A DNA stretch of 64,000 bases, taken from NCBI RefSeq assembly GCF_005145045.1, contig NZ_CP039694.1:310001-374000 (forward strand). The letters run 5' to 3'. The notes beneath the pieces were generated by a model, which ran no database searches, had not been told where the DNA came from, and saw only the letters and a program-made list of their open reading frames with translations. A program made the translations under genes and the position numbers. Source of the DNA: Agrobacterium larrymoorei. GTDB lineage: Bacteria; Pseudomonadota; Alphaproteobacteria; Rhizobiales; Rhizobiaceae. This document shows, piece after piece, positions 1 through 8,587 of this stretch (position 1 is the stretch's first letter; each line of letters starts with the position of its first letter).

Positions 1-1
1 G

Positions 2-634
2 GACACGATCCACGAAAAGCTCGGCTTTGGTCCGATGCTGAAGCCTTTCCAGAAGCCCTACCCGCCGGTAGTCGTCTCGATCATGTCCCCGAACTCGAAG
101 TCTGCATACGTTGCCGGCCAGAAGGGTTGGGGCATCGCCTCGGCGAACTTCATTCAGTCGGTCTGGGCCAAGACGCACTGGGAACAGTATGCGATGGGTT
201 GTGAAGCCGCAGGGATCAAACCAGATCGTAAGAACTGGCGTGTCGGACGCTCTATCCTCGTCGCTAGCAGCGATCAGGAAGCGGCGGATTACCTGGCGCA
301 GGAAGGCAACGCGTACGCTTGGTACTACGACTTCGTTATCGATGATATGCGCACCTACAATATCGAAGGCGTCCTGAAGCAGGATCTCAGCATGCCGAGC
401 GATGATATCACCCTGCAATATTGCTTGGACACCATGGTGATCTCCGGCTCGGCCAAGACCGTTCTCGACAAGCTCATTGCGTTCGTCGACGAAATGGGCG
501 GACCATTCGGCGGCTTGCTTGCAGGCTTCAAGGAATGGGATCATCCCGAAGTGCAGAAGCAGTCATTGCAACTGCTTGCCGAAGACGTCATGCCGAAGCT
601 GCGCGCATACTGCGCGTCCAAGAAGGCAGCCTAA
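2..634 (+). CDS. LLM-class flavin-dependent oxidoreductase (luciferase-like), 5' end outside window
   Basis: The reading frame is open from the window edge, so only about 210 C-terminal residues are visible; an internal ATG at 35 is not the real start. The visible part reads like the C-terminal half of a bacterial luciferase-like monooxygenase. It has a conserved region with GWGIASANF, a segment of the type seen in flavin-dependent F420/FMN monooxygenases, and a late VISGSAKTVLDKL helix where family members recognise the end of the TIM barrel, followed by the GPFGGLL motif. Such enzymes use reduced FMN and O2 to oxidise small organic substrates in the cytoplasm, usually with a separate flavin reductase. 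The substrate cannot be told from this fragment. A perfect hairpin follows the stop codon. Confidence 0.8.
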   Translation, partial: DTIHEKLGFGPMLKPFQKPYPPVVVSIMSPNSKSAYVAGQKGWGIASANFIQSVWAKTHWEQYAMGCEAAGIKPDRKNWRVGRSILVASSDQEAADYLAQEGNAYAWYYDFVIDDMRTYNIEGVLKQDLSMPSDDITLQYCLDTMVISGSAKTVLDKLIAFVDEMGGPFGGLLAGFKEWDHPEVQKQSLQLLAEDVMPKLRAYCASKKAA

Positions 635-642
635 TTTTTCAA

Positions 643-665
643 GCCGGCTCGCTTCGCGAGCCGGC
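643..665. terminator. perfect 10-bp hairpin after the monooxygenase gene
   Basis: The arms GCCGGCTCGC and GCGAGCCGGC are exact reverse complements around a TTC loop, 8 bp after the upstream stop codon. No T-run follows on the plus strand, so it may be a rho-dependent or mRNA-stabilising hairpin rather than a classical intrinsic terminator. It ends just before the ribosome-binding site of the next small ORF. Confidence 0.5.
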
Positions 666-680
666 ACTAAGGAGCGGATT

Positions 681-815
681 ATGAATTTAATTCGATACTT
701 GATATGGTCCAACCGGGTTAAAATTGACTGGGCTAGCACACTGTGGGAGCTCCTGAAACGAATTCGTGGTCGAGACGACAAAATCCATTTGAAGAAATCG
801 GACGACAACCGCTAA
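681..815 (+). CDS. small basic 44-residue protein, function unknown
   Basis: A short ORF that begins with ATG and has a good Shine-Dalgarno sequence (AAGGAG, 6 bp upstream), placed between the monooxygenase and the MFS gene. The product is 44 residues, with an amphipathic tryptophan-containing N-terminal half (MNLIRYLIW) and a strongly charged, lysine/arginine-rich tail. No known domain was recognised. It could be a small membrane-associated peptide cotranscribed with its neighbours, or a fortuitous ORF. The ribosome-binding site is the main support. Confidence 0.4.
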   Translation: MNLIRYLIWSNRVKIDWASTLWELLKRIRGRDDKIHLKKSDDNR

Positions 816-836
816 ATCGGGGCAAATGGTTTCATT

Positions 837-1970
837 ATGTCCGACTATTTTTCTGAACGATTGGCGACACGGCTGACGTTCTTCAATTTCGGCTTCGCAA
901 TGTCGGCATGGGCACCGATCGTCCCCCTAACGAAGGCTAGGCTGGGACTTGACGATGGAGAACTGGGATTTCTCCTTCTTTGCTTCGGCATGGGATCAAT
1001 GGTAGCGCTGCCCTTGTCGGGCGCTGCCTGCGGACGGTTTGGAGTACGGGCGACAATTCTGGTCGCGTCGTTTGTCCTGTTCGTGGTTTTCCCGATGCTC
1101 GTCCTTGTGGCCAATCCACTGACTTTATCGATTGTCTTGTTCTTTTTCGGAGCGAGCATTGGTGCGATCGATGGCGTCGTGAACATCCAGGCAATACAGG
1201 TCGAAAGGCTTTGCGCCCGAAAGATGATGTCAGGGTTTCACGCTCTTTTCAGTATTGGTAGCATCTGCGGTCCTGCCATCGTCGCAGCGATGCTCACCTA
1301 TGGTCTTTCATTGCCAGCAATTGCGGCGGTCGCGGTGGCGGTCATAGCACTTGTCACTGCTGCGTCGTTCCCCGGTCTTATCACTGGGTCCTTGGACAGC
1401 AATGGAGCGCTCTTTGCGATCCCTAGAGGTCAGGTGCTCGCCATCAGCCTGTTCTGCTTCACCGTTTTCCTGATCGAAGGTGCAATGCTGGACTGGAGCG
1501 CCGTGTTCCTGACATCAGAAAAATCCATTGAACCTGCAAGCGCAGGACTTGGCTACACCTCGTTCGCCATTGCAATGACCTTCGGTCGTCTCAGCGGCGA
1601 CTATTGGGTTCGGCTGCTTGGGGCCAGGCGGCTTGTCCTTTGCGGAGCGATCGCTTCGGCAACCGCTTTGTTCATGGCGACAATAACCCCGGATTGGCCG
1701 ACAACGCTGGGATGCTACTTCGTCGTCGGTCTCGGCGTCTCAAATCTAGCCCCGATATTCTTCTCGGCAGCCGGAGACCAGAAAAAGATGCCAGAGCACT
1801 TGGCTGTAGCGGCTATTGCAAGCATTGGCTATTCGGGCATACTCGTTGGTCCCGCCATCATCGGTTTCGTGTCGCACGCGAGTGGCCTGAAATCGTCATT
1901 TATACTTTTGGCCATCCTTATGGCGACCGTAACTATGAGTCGGCTCGCCCTCCCTGCCATCCGGAGCTAG
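837..1970 (+). CDS. MFS transporter (YbjJ-like)
   Basis: A 377-residue integral inner-membrane protein with about 12 hydrophobic segments, the size and pattern of the major facilitator superfamily. The N-terminal region (AMSAWAPIVPLTKARLGL) and the loop with GRFGVRATI between helices 2 and 3 match the short MFS exporters related to E. coli YbjJ. The helix carrying GASIGAIDGVVNIQA is also typical of that group. The substrate is unknown; relatives are often exporters of small organic molecules. The gene lies 21 bp after the small ORF on the same strand and could share its transcript with the flavin monooxygenase. The start ATG is weakly supported by a ribosome-binding site, but no better start fits the helix pattern. 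Confidence 0.8.
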   Translation: MSDYFSERLATRLTFFNFGFAMSAWAPIVPLTKARLGLDDGELGFLLLCFGMGSMVALPLSGAACGRFGVRATILVASFVLFVVFPMLVLVANPLTLSIVLFFFGASIGAIDGVVNIQAIQVERLCARKMMSGFHALFSIGSICGPAIVAAMLTYGLSLPAIAAVAVAVIALVTAASFPGLITGSLDSNGALFAIPRGQVLAISLFCFTVFLIEGAMLDWSAVFLTSEKSIEPASAGLGYTSFAIAMTFGRLSGDYWVRLLGARRLVLCGAIASATALFMATITPDWPTTLGCYFVVGLGVSNLAPIFFSAAGDQKKMPEHLAVAAIASIGYSGILVGPAIIGFVSHASGLKSSFILLAILMATVTMSRLALPAIRS

Positions 1971-2135
1971 CCGCGAAGGCGCTGTTTCACCCAGAATTAC
2001 GACCCCGTTATGACAAGGTAAAAAAACGTAATCTGTTGTGGAGATTCACTTACTTGGGGTTGGGCGCCTACTCAGACCGTCGTTCCAACGAGCCGTTATG
2101 AGGATTGGAAATGTTGAAAAGGGCGGGCTTCTTAG

Positions 2136-2644
2136 ATGCACGGACAGGATTTCTATCCTATAGAGGGGTGCCCTAGCGGACAGGCGACAAACGTAGATTC
2201 GAACGACGCACGCCTTAACGGCGCAGCCTGCCTGCCATCTGCCGCTCGATCTGGTCATCATCAAGCTGGGTACGAACGATACCTAGCTACATATCAAAGA
2301 ACACCATTCGATATAGCTTTGGCATGGCAACTTTGGTCGGACAGGTGGCGAGCGCAGCGGGCGGTACCGGCACACTCTATCCGGCTCTGCGGAAACTGGT
2401 TTTGGCACCACCCCCGCTTGGCACTATATCCGATCCATTGTGCAGGGAGACGTCTTCGAGTTCCGCCGATAAATCTCGAGCGAGGCCCGGGTTTTACGTC
2501 AGTATGAGCGGCTTCATGCAGGCCGGCTTCTTCGACGCTGGCGGGGTCATGATGTCTAAGGGGATCGACGGCATACATCTGCCGCGCGGCGCCAATACCA
2601 AGCTCGGCGAAGCGCTCGCAGATGCCATCAAATCCCTGCGCTAG
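2136..2644 (+). pseudogene. SGNH/GDSL-type hydrolase pseudogene with several frameshifts
   Basis: Fragments of an SGNH hydrolase (arylesterase-like) run in order but in different frames. The first piece resembles the region after the catalytic serine block (EGCPSGQATN, from about 2163). Next comes the oxyanion block LPLDLVIIKLGTNDT at 2239-2283, in another frame and ended by TAG. ATYQRTPFDIAL follows back in the first frame. The C-terminal third, from about 2322 (GMATLVGQV, LVLAPPPLG), ends with the catalytic Asp-His block GIDGIHLPRGAN. The N-terminal GDS serine block is absent. At least three frame changes make a working enzyme impossible. Confidence 0.75.
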
Positions 2645-2707
2645 GGGCAGAATATCAATTCGTCCTAATTTTAGTTCGGCCGAAGTCCTATACGCTAGAG
2701 CGCAATT

Positions 2708-4102
2708 TCAACAAGCGGGAACATTTATAGCCAGACCGCCAAGACTGGTTTCCTTGTACCGCACATCCATGTCATCGCCGGTCTGGCGCATTGTTTCGAT
2801 ACAGGCGTCCAATGCTATAAGATGGGAGCCGTCGGACTTTAGCGCCAGGGACGCAGCCGTAACAGCTTTGACGGCCCCAACGGCGTTGCGCTCGATGCAC
2901 GGCACCTGAACCAGGCCACCGACCGGATCACAGGTCGTTCCGAGGTGATGTTCCAAGGCGATTTCGGCCGCCTGCTCCACCTGTTCCGCCGTACCACCAA
3001 GGGCTGCCGTCAGTCCAGCCGCTGCCATAGCAGCGGCCGAGCCGACCTCCCCCTGGCAGCCGACTTCGGCGCCGGAAATCGAGGCGTTGTGTTTGATTAT
3101 ACCACCGACAGCCGCAGATGTGAGCAAGAAGGTCTCGACCGCCTTCGGGTCACGTCCGGTATGGAAATGGAGCATGTATCTTAAGACAGCGGGTACGACG
3201 CCCGCAGCGCCGTTTGTCGGCGCCGTGACGACGCGGGCTCCGGCAGCATTCTCCTCATTTACAGCCATCGCATAGGCAGCAAGCCAGTCGTTAGCGAGCA
3301 TTGGGTTGGGGGTGTTTCGTCTCGCATCCTGTTTAAGGCGGTCAACGAGTGCTTTAGCACGCCGCTTGAGACCTAGGCCGCCGGGCAGAACACCTTCATT
3401 GTCAAGACCGCGATCGATACACGCGGACATCACGCCCCAGATCTGCGTTAGTCCGTCACTGACTTCGGCCTTGCTGCGGTATACTTCTTCGTTTGCAAGC
3501 TTCATTTGTGCTATGGAAAGCTGAGACTTCCGCGCCATGTCCAGCATTCTCGCTGCGGTGTCGAAAGGATACGGAATCTGGCAATGAACGGCAGCAGGAG
3601 CGGACTTACTTTCGCGCTCCTCGGGTGTAACCACAAATCCACCGCCAATGGAATAATAGATCCTCTTGAGTAGCAGCTTGCCTGCTGAGTCCAGCGCCTC
3701 AAATGACATGCCGTTTGGATGACCCGGCAGGGTCGTTGTCCGATCAAAAACCAAGTCTGTTTTAGGATCGAATGCGTAGGACGGGTGGCCGTCCGGGTTC
3801 ACACACTTGCCAGCGCGCACCATGCTGACGGCATCGTCCATTCGATCGGGATCGATTGTCGCAGGATGATATCCACATAGGCCGAGAATGACCGCCCGGT
3901 CGGTCGCATGGCCGACTGCAGTGAAAGCAAGGGACCCATGGAGCGTAACCCTTAAGCTGGATACTTTCACAGCCCTAGGCCGTGGCCAGTCTCCACAAAG
4001 CAGTTCGTTGAGAAAGCGCGTCGCAGCAACCATAGGCCCCATCGTGTGGGAACTCGATGGGCCGATGCCGATCTTGTAAAGGTCGAAAACAGATATAAAC
4101 AT
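2708..4102 (-). CDS. sdaA: L-serine ammonia-lyase (iron-sulfur, single chain)
   Basis: Converts L-serine to pyruvate and ammonia in the cytoplasm using a [4Fe-4S] cluster. The 464-residue product has the fused beta plus alpha architecture of SdaA. The signature GPSSSHT is at residues 14-20, and the three cluster cysteines are in CQGEVGS (about 349), CDPVGG (about 391) and CIERN (about 402), close to the E. coli positions. The first ATG of the longer ORF was rejected because the start at [12 protein letters not shown] fits the family and has an AGAGAGG ribosome-binding site. The gene follows the two binding-protein genes on the same strand after 109 bp containing a hairpin, so it may be the last gene of the ABC operon, perhaps deaminating serine released from an imported compound. 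Confidence 0.93.
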   Translation of the reverse strand: MFISVFDLYKIGIGPSSSHTMGPMVAATRFLNELLCGDWPRPRAVKVSSLRVTLHGSLAFTAVGHATDRAVILGLCGYHPATIDPDRMDDAVSMVRAGKCVNPDGHPSYAFDPKTDLVFDRTTTLPGHPNGMSFEALDSAGKLLLKRIYYSIGGGFVVTPEERESKSAPAAVHCQIPYPFDTAARMLDMARKSQLSIAQMKLANEEVYRSKAEVSDGLTQIWGVMSACIDRGLDNEGVLPGGLGLKRRAKALVDRLKQDARRNTPNPMLANDWLAAYAMAVNEENAAGARVVTAPTNGAAGVVPAVLRYMLHFHTGRDPKAVETFLLTSAAVGGIIKHNASISGAEVGCQGEVGSAAAMAAAGLTAALGGTAEQVEQAAEIALEHHLGTTCDPVGGLVQVPCIERNAVGAVKAVTAASLALKSDGSHLIALDACIETMRQTGDDMDVRYKETSLGGLAINVPAC

Positions 4103-4175
4103 CTCGCCTCTCTGCGGAGCATAATCACTTTCGTATTCGGTGTGGCGGGAGATGCGCACGAAGATCGTCGCAATA

Positions 4176-4197
4176 CTCGCCCCACTTTAGGGGCGAG
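4176..4197 (-). terminator. intercistronic hairpin between binding-protein gene and sdaA
   Basis: CTCGCCCC and GGGGCGAG form an exact 8-bp stem around a 6-nt loop, 14 bp after the stop of the first binding-protein gene (minus strand). No T-run follows. It could attenuate readthrough into sdaA or protect the upstream mRNA. Confidence 0.45.
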
Positions 4198-4211
4198 CGT
4201 GAGCGTGAAGG

Positions 4212-5369
4212 TCAGAAACCAGACTTGAAATCGTTCCAGCCTTGGAGCCAGTCGTCGTAGGTCGCATACTTGTCCGACGTGGTCGGCGGTAGGGCGTGGA
4301 TTGGCGATTTGGCGAGCGCCGCCTCGATGTTTCCATAGTCAAAAAGCGCTTTTGTATCAGCGTCCATATAATCAATGGCCTTGCTGCTAACGGCGGCGCA
4401 TGCTGTGGTTTTTGCAGCTTGCGCCTGAACAGCAGGATCAAGAGACTGGTTCATGAATGCGTATGCGGTGTCGATGTTTTCGGCCGTTTTCGGAACGAAC
4501 CAGGCATCGCACCAGGTTACACCGCCTTCTTCGGGAATGACCGTATGAGACTTGACGCCGGCCTTCGCCGTCTCTGCAGGCACGCCTGTCCACGTGCAAA
4601 GGCAACCGAGGATTTCCTTCGATGCTATTAGAGATGCTACGTCGCCGTTTGACGTCGCAAAGGTACGCACCTGCTTCTTCCATGGCTGCAGGTTCTCCCA
4701 TGCCGCCGCCATCTCATCGCGAGTAACATAAGGAAATTTGTCGCCAAGACCCGCGAGACGCGACGCAAGATCGAAGGTGCCTACCTGCCCATCGATGATC
4801 GTCAATTTCCCCTCATACTCGGGCTTCAAGAAATCTTTCAGTGACTTGATTGGCGGAGCACCTTCGACATACAGTGGCATATCCATGCCCCATATCCATG
4901 GCAGTGCAGCTAGCTGATCATCGATGAGCCAATATTTGCCATTATAGAAATACTTGTAGATGTTATCAGCATTGTAGTTGGGTAGCTTTGACGGATCGAG
5001 GGGCGTCGTGATCTTAAGATCCTTAGCGTACAACTCGCTGTAGCTCGCGCCCACCTCAGCGACGTCGAGGGCGACGGGGCTTCCACCAATCAGCTTGGCC
5101 TGAACGTCCTCCTGTGCACTGATGATGCTGACGTTGACATTGACACCAGATTTTTCGCGCCAGCTCTTGAGTTCGGTGTCGAGCGTGAATCCTTCCCAAG
5201 CCATAAGCTTCATCGAGCCGCCGACTGCGGCTTGAGCTCGCCCGGCACCGAAGAGCGGGGCCAAGATCGCGCCGCCAACCCCTACGGCAGAAGCGCCGAG
5301 GAACGACCTCCTATTCAGCAGATGCTCCCGCATCATATTGGTGATAATGTCAGTTTGAGTCTTTTCCAT
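4212..5369 (-). CDS. ABC transporter substrate-binding protein, polyamine/PotD-like (copy 1)
   Basis: A 385-residue periplasmic binding protein of the spermidine/putrescine (PotD/PotF) class, which delivers an organic cation or opine-like ligand to the permease pair encoded upstream. It carries a twin-arginine signal, NRRSFLG followed by a hydrophobic stretch and an AQA-A cleavage region, so it is exported folded. Family features include LMAWEGF at the start of the mature domain, VALDVAEVGASYSELYAKDL, and the C-terminal LQGWNDFKSGF. The start at MEKTQTD was chosen over the first ATG because it sits behind AAAGG and gives a normal signal length. It is a close paralogue, with the same length, of the gene just upstream. 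The ligand is not known. Confidence 0.88.
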   Translation of the reverse strand: MEKTQTDIITNMMREHLLNRRSFLGASAVGVGGAILAPLFGAGRAQAAVGGSMKLMAWEGFTLDTELKSWREKSGVNVNVSIISAQEDVQAKLIGGSPVALDVAEVGASYSELYAKDLKITTPLDPSKLPNYNADNIYKYFYNGKYWLIDDQLAALPWIWGMDMPLYVEGAPPIKSLKDFLKPEYEGKLTIIDGQVGTFDLASRLAGLGDKFPYVTRDEMAAAWENLQPWKKQVRTFATSNGDVASLIASKEILGCLCTWTGVPAETAKAGVKSHTVIPEEGGVTWCDAWFVPKTAENIDTAYAFMNQSLDPAVQAQAAKTTACAAVSSKAIDYMDADTKALFDYGNIEAALAKSPIHALPPTTSDKYATYDDWLQGWNDFKSGF

Positions 5370-5401
5370 GGATTGTGCCTTTGAGAAATGCTTTACAATT
5401 T

Positions 5402-5423
5402 CCCGCCGTGCTAGCACGGCGGG
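5402..5423 (-). repeat. perfect 22-bp palindrome between the two binding-protein genes
   Basis: CCCGCCGTGCTAGCACGGCGGG is an exact palindrome lying between the stop of the upstream paralogue and the start of the downstream one. In mRNA it forms an intercistronic hairpin of up to 10 bp, which could stabilise the upstream message or lower expression of the second copy. No T-run follows. Confidence 0.6.
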
Positions 5424-5475
5424 ATCTCCATCCTGTAGACTTCAGCAGGCCACTGCTTGCAGTAACCTTCCTGGG

Positions 5476-6633
5476 TTAGATGCCCGACTTGAAGTCGCTC
5501 CAACCCTGCATCCAGTCGTCATATGTCGCGAATTTGTCTGATGAACCTGGCGGCAGCGGACGTATCGGTGACTTAGCCAAGGCGCTGTCGATGTTCGCAT
5601 AGTCAAACAAAGCCTTTGTGTCGTCATCCATATGGACCAGCGATTTGCTGCTTACCGATGCCCCGGCTGCTGTCTTGGCGGCCGAAGCCTGAACGACCGG
5701 ATCAAGCGACTGGTTCATAAATTCATACGCCGTGTCGACATTCTCGGCTGTCTTCGGGATGAACCAGGCGTCGCACCAAGTCACGCCGCCCTCTTCCGGA
5801 ATGACGGAATGGGACTTTACACCCGACTTAAGCGTCTCAACTGGAACGCCAGTCCAGGTGCAGAAGCATCCGAGCACCTCCTTTGAAGACACGAGCGACG
5901 CTACGTCACCATTCGATGCGGCAAACGTCCGGATCTGTTTCTTCCAAGGAAGGAGCGCTTTCCATGCGCTCGCCATTTCGTCGCGAGTGACGTAGGGATA
6001 TTTGTCCCCGAGCCCAGCCAAGCGCGATGCTAGGTCAAACGTACCAATCTGGCCATCGATCATCGTCAGTTTGCCTTCGTACTCAGGCTTAAGAAAGTCT
6101 CTGAAAGATTTGATCGGTGGCGCACCATCGGCGTAAAGAGGCATGTCCATGCCCCAAATCCAGGGCAGAGCTGTCAGCACGTTATCGATAAGCCAGTATT
6201 TTCCATTGTAGAAGAATTTGAAAATATTGTCGGCGTTATAGTTGGGGAGCCGAGATGGATCCAAAGGCGTGGTGATCTTCAGATCCCGGGCATAGAGTTC
6301 GCCGTAGCTGGCGCTCACTTCCGTCACATCGAGCGCGACCGGGCTACCCCCGAGCAGCTTTGCTTGTACGTCCTCCTGCGCGCTGATGATGCTGACATTA
6401 ACGGTTACTTTGTTCTTGTTGCGCCAGTCCGCCAACTCTTTATCAAGCGTGAATCCTTCCCAAGCAAGTAGTCTGATTGAGCCGCCTACAGCCGCATAGG
6501 CATCCGTTGAGGGAAAGATAGGAGCGAGCATCGCTCCGCCCGCAAGTGCCGCGCTTCCGCCGAGAAATGATCGTCGGTTCAGCATGTGCTGACGCATCAT
6601 CTCTAGAAATTTATCTGTGCCAGTTTTTGCCAT
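5476..6633 (-). CDS. ABC transporter substrate-binding protein, polyamine/PotD-like (copy 2)
   Basis: A 385-residue Tat-exported periplasmic binding protein (NRRSFLGG at the start of the signal) with the same domain order as its downstream neighbour, from LLAWEGF to the C-terminal MQGWSDFKSGI. The two proteins look to be roughly three-quarters identical by eye. The most obvious variation is in the signal peptide and a few loops. The ATG start was chosen because it has AAAGGTGG 5 bp upstream; an in-frame GTG three codons earlier lies inside that ribosome-binding site. The gene directly follows the ATPase gene, so this copy is the operon-proximal receptor. Confidence 0.88.
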   Translation of the reverse strand: MAKTGTDKFLEMMRQHMLNRRSFLGGSAALAGGAMLAPIFPSTDAYAAVGGSIRLLAWEGFTLDKELADWRNKNKVTVNVSIISAQEDVQAKLLGGSPVALDVTEVSASYGELYARDLKITTPLDPSRLPNYNADNIFKFFYNGKYWLIDNVLTALPWIWGMDMPLYADGAPPIKSFRDFLKPEYEGKLTMIDGQIGTFDLASRLAGLGDKYPYVTRDEMASAWKALLPWKKQIRTFAASNGDVASLVSSKEVLGCFCTWTGVPVETLKSGVKSHSVIPEEGGVTWCDAWFIPKTAENVDTAYEFMNQSLDPVVQASAAKTAAGASVSSKSLVHMDDDTKALFDYANIDSALAKSPIRPLPPGSSDKFATYDDWMQGWSDFKSGI

Positions 6634-6690
6634 ATGTTCCACCTTTGTTTATTTTCTGTTGCGGTACACTTACGATTAGTCCTGGCACTG

Positions 6691-7767
6691 CTAGTGCGTT
6701 AGCACGACAACATCGCTGGATGACCAGGACACCCTTACCTTGTCGCCATCGGCGATACCCTCGGTATGGATTGGCTTTGCGGTCTGATATTTGACCGTCA
6801 GTTCTTCGTTCTTTATTTCGTAGACAACGCGGCTTCCGATGAAGGTCACATCGGAAATCATACCTTCGATGAAGTTCGCGTTCGTCGAAGGTGTCTTGGC
6901 AGCCTTTTCGATATGCATCAGCTCGGGGCGTATCGACAGAAAGACGGATTGACCTGGCTTGACGCCGTTCATTTCCGCCCGCGCAGTGCAGCAACCGATA
7001 TCGACAAGTGTCGTCTCTGGATCGGCGCTGGTAACCGTACCGGGTATGATGTTGGTATCGCCAAAGAATTTCGCGCCGAACAAGGTCTTCGGCCTGGAAT
7101 ACATCTGCTCTGGCGAGCCGATCTGTTCGATACAGCCCTTGTTCATGAGGACGACACGATCGGATAGGATCATGGCTTCGTCTTGGTCGTGGGTGACATA
7201 CACGAAAGTGGTGCCGGTTTCCGCGTGGATCCGCTTGAGTTCATGGAGCATGTGATGACGAATCTTCAGGTCGAGCGCAGCGAGCGGCTCGTCGAGCAGT
7301 AGGACCGAAGGCGAATTTACGAGAGCGCGGGCCAGCGCAACACGCTGCGCCTGTCCCCCGCTCAACTCGTTGATCCAGCGATTACCGAAGCCATCGAGCT
7401 GAACCATGTGCAGCATCGTAGTAACCTTCGCCTTTATCTCCTTGGTGGGCGTTCCCTTCAAGCGCAGACCAAATGCGATGTTGTCAAACACATCGAGGTG
7501 CGGGAACAGTGCGTAGCGCTGAAAGACCATGTTGACGGGCCGCAACTCCGGCGGAAGCTTGGTAACATTCCGACCCTCGAGGAGCACCGAACCTTCGCTT
7601 GGCTGTTCAAAGCCAGCGATAAGTCTCATCAGCGTGGTCTTGCCGCATCCGCTGGGACCCAGGAGCGTGACAATTTCCCCCTTGATGACGGAAAGGTCTA
7701 TCCCGCTGAGAGCCGTTACCGGTCCATAGCGCTTTTTCACGTCTTTGATCTGTACGATGGGGTTCAT
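6691..7767 (-). CDS. ABC transporter ATP-binding protein, PotA-like
   Basis: The cytoplasmic ATPase of the importer, 358 residues. The Walker A motif GPSGCGKTT is at 37-45, the LSGGQAQRVALARAL signature near 136, and the Walker B LLLDEPLAALD just after. A C-terminal TOBE-type regulatory region (from about 275) carries SIRPELMHIEKA. The Q-loop lies in MVFQRYALFPHL, typical of the polyamine/iron/thiosulfate subfamily. The start at MNPIVQIKDV was chosen because it has CTGGAG upstream; the longer ORF overlaps the permease. It is placed between the permeases and the two receptors. Confidence 0.92.
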   Translation of the reverse strand: MNPIVQIKDVKKRYGPVTALSGIDLSVIKGEIVTLLGPSGCGKTTLMRLIAGFEQPSEGSVLLEGRNVTKLPPELRPVNMVFQRYALFPHLDVFDNIAFGLRLKGTPTKEIKAKVTTMLHMVQLDGFGNRWINELSGGQAQRVALARALVNSPSVLLLDEPLAALDLKIRHHMLHELKRIHAETGTTFVYVTHDQDEAMILSDRVVLMNKGCIEQIGSPEQMYSRPKTLFGAKFFGDTNIIPGTVTSADPETTLVDIGCCTARAEMNGVKPGQSVFLSIRPELMHIEKAAKTPSTNANFIEGMISDVTFIGSRVVYEIKNEELTVKYQTAKPIHTEGIADGDKVRVSWSSSDVVVLTH

Positions 7768-7769
7768 GT

Positions 7770-8567
7770 CTATTCTCCAGTTTGATTGGCGCGCGAGTTG
7801 ATTGCTGTGCGGCGGCGGTACCACATGAGCAAGCCCCCAATGACGAGAACAAGCGTGGACACAGCAAGCGCCAGCACCGACGCTGCGTTAATTGTCGGAT
7901 CGATTGTTCGCCGCATCATGGAGAACACGAACAGTGGCAAGGTCGTGTCGCTGCCGCTAGCAAACACGGTGATGATAAATTCATCGAATGATAGCGCGAA
8001 ACACAGGATCGCAGCACCAGCGATTGTTGGCGCAATTATCGGCAGGGTCACCAAGCGGAAGGTCTGAAACGGTGTGGCACCAAGGTCGCGAGCTGCGTCT
8101 TCCAGCGTCAAGTCAAAATACTCGACGCTCGACCTCATCGCCTCAATGAAGAACGGCAACGTGAACAAGACATGCGCGATGACGACAGTCGTGAGGGATC
8201 GGCTTATTCCAAATTGCGCGAACAAGGCCACTAATGCAATTCCTAGGAATAGCCCCGGCAGGGCAATTGGTGAAAAGGAAAGAAATGCAAATGCCGTCTT
8301 GACCGGCCCATTTAGTCTAACCAGAGCAAGGGCAGCCATCGCGCCGAGCAGCGTAGTCGCAACCGCCGAAAGCGTGGCGACACGAACGCTGTTCCACAAA
8401 GATTGCATAAAGTCTGCGTTTGAGAAGATGGTATGATACCAACGCAAGCTGAAACCTGTGAAAGGGAAGGTTAGAGAAGGCGTACTGTGAAAGCTGAAGA
8501 GCGTGATCAGAACGACAGGTGCATAGAGAAAGGCGAGAAAAGCCCAGGCCCAAATTCGCAACAACAT
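7770..8567 (-). CDS. ABC transporter permease, PotC-like
   Basis: A 265-residue inner-membrane protein with about six transmembrane helices. The EAA-loop signature that contacts the ATPase reads EDAARDLGATPFQTFRLVTLP in two adjoining parts. The family-typical start APVVLITLFSF and SLRWYHTIFSN identify the second (PotC/PotI) permease of a polyamine-type importer. The long upstream extension of the ORF overlaps the other permease in another frame and was rejected; the chosen ATG is preceded by AAAGG. Only 2 bp separate its stop from the ATPase start. Confidence 0.9.
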   Translation of the reverse strand: MLLRIWAWAFLAFLYAPVVLITLFSFHSTPSLTFPFTGFSLRWYHTIFSNADFMQSLWNSVRVATLSAVATTLLGAMAALALVRLNGPVKTAFAFLSFSPIALPGLFLGIALVALFAQFGISRSLTTVVIAHVLFTLPFFIEAMRSSVEYFDLTLEDAARDLGATPFQTFRLVTLPIIAPTIAGAAILCFALSFDEFIITVFASGSDTTLPLFVFSMMRRTIDPTINAASVLALAVSTLVLVIGGLLMWYRRRTAINSRANQTGE

Positions 8568-8587
8568 GTTGGAGACCTTTCTAGAAG

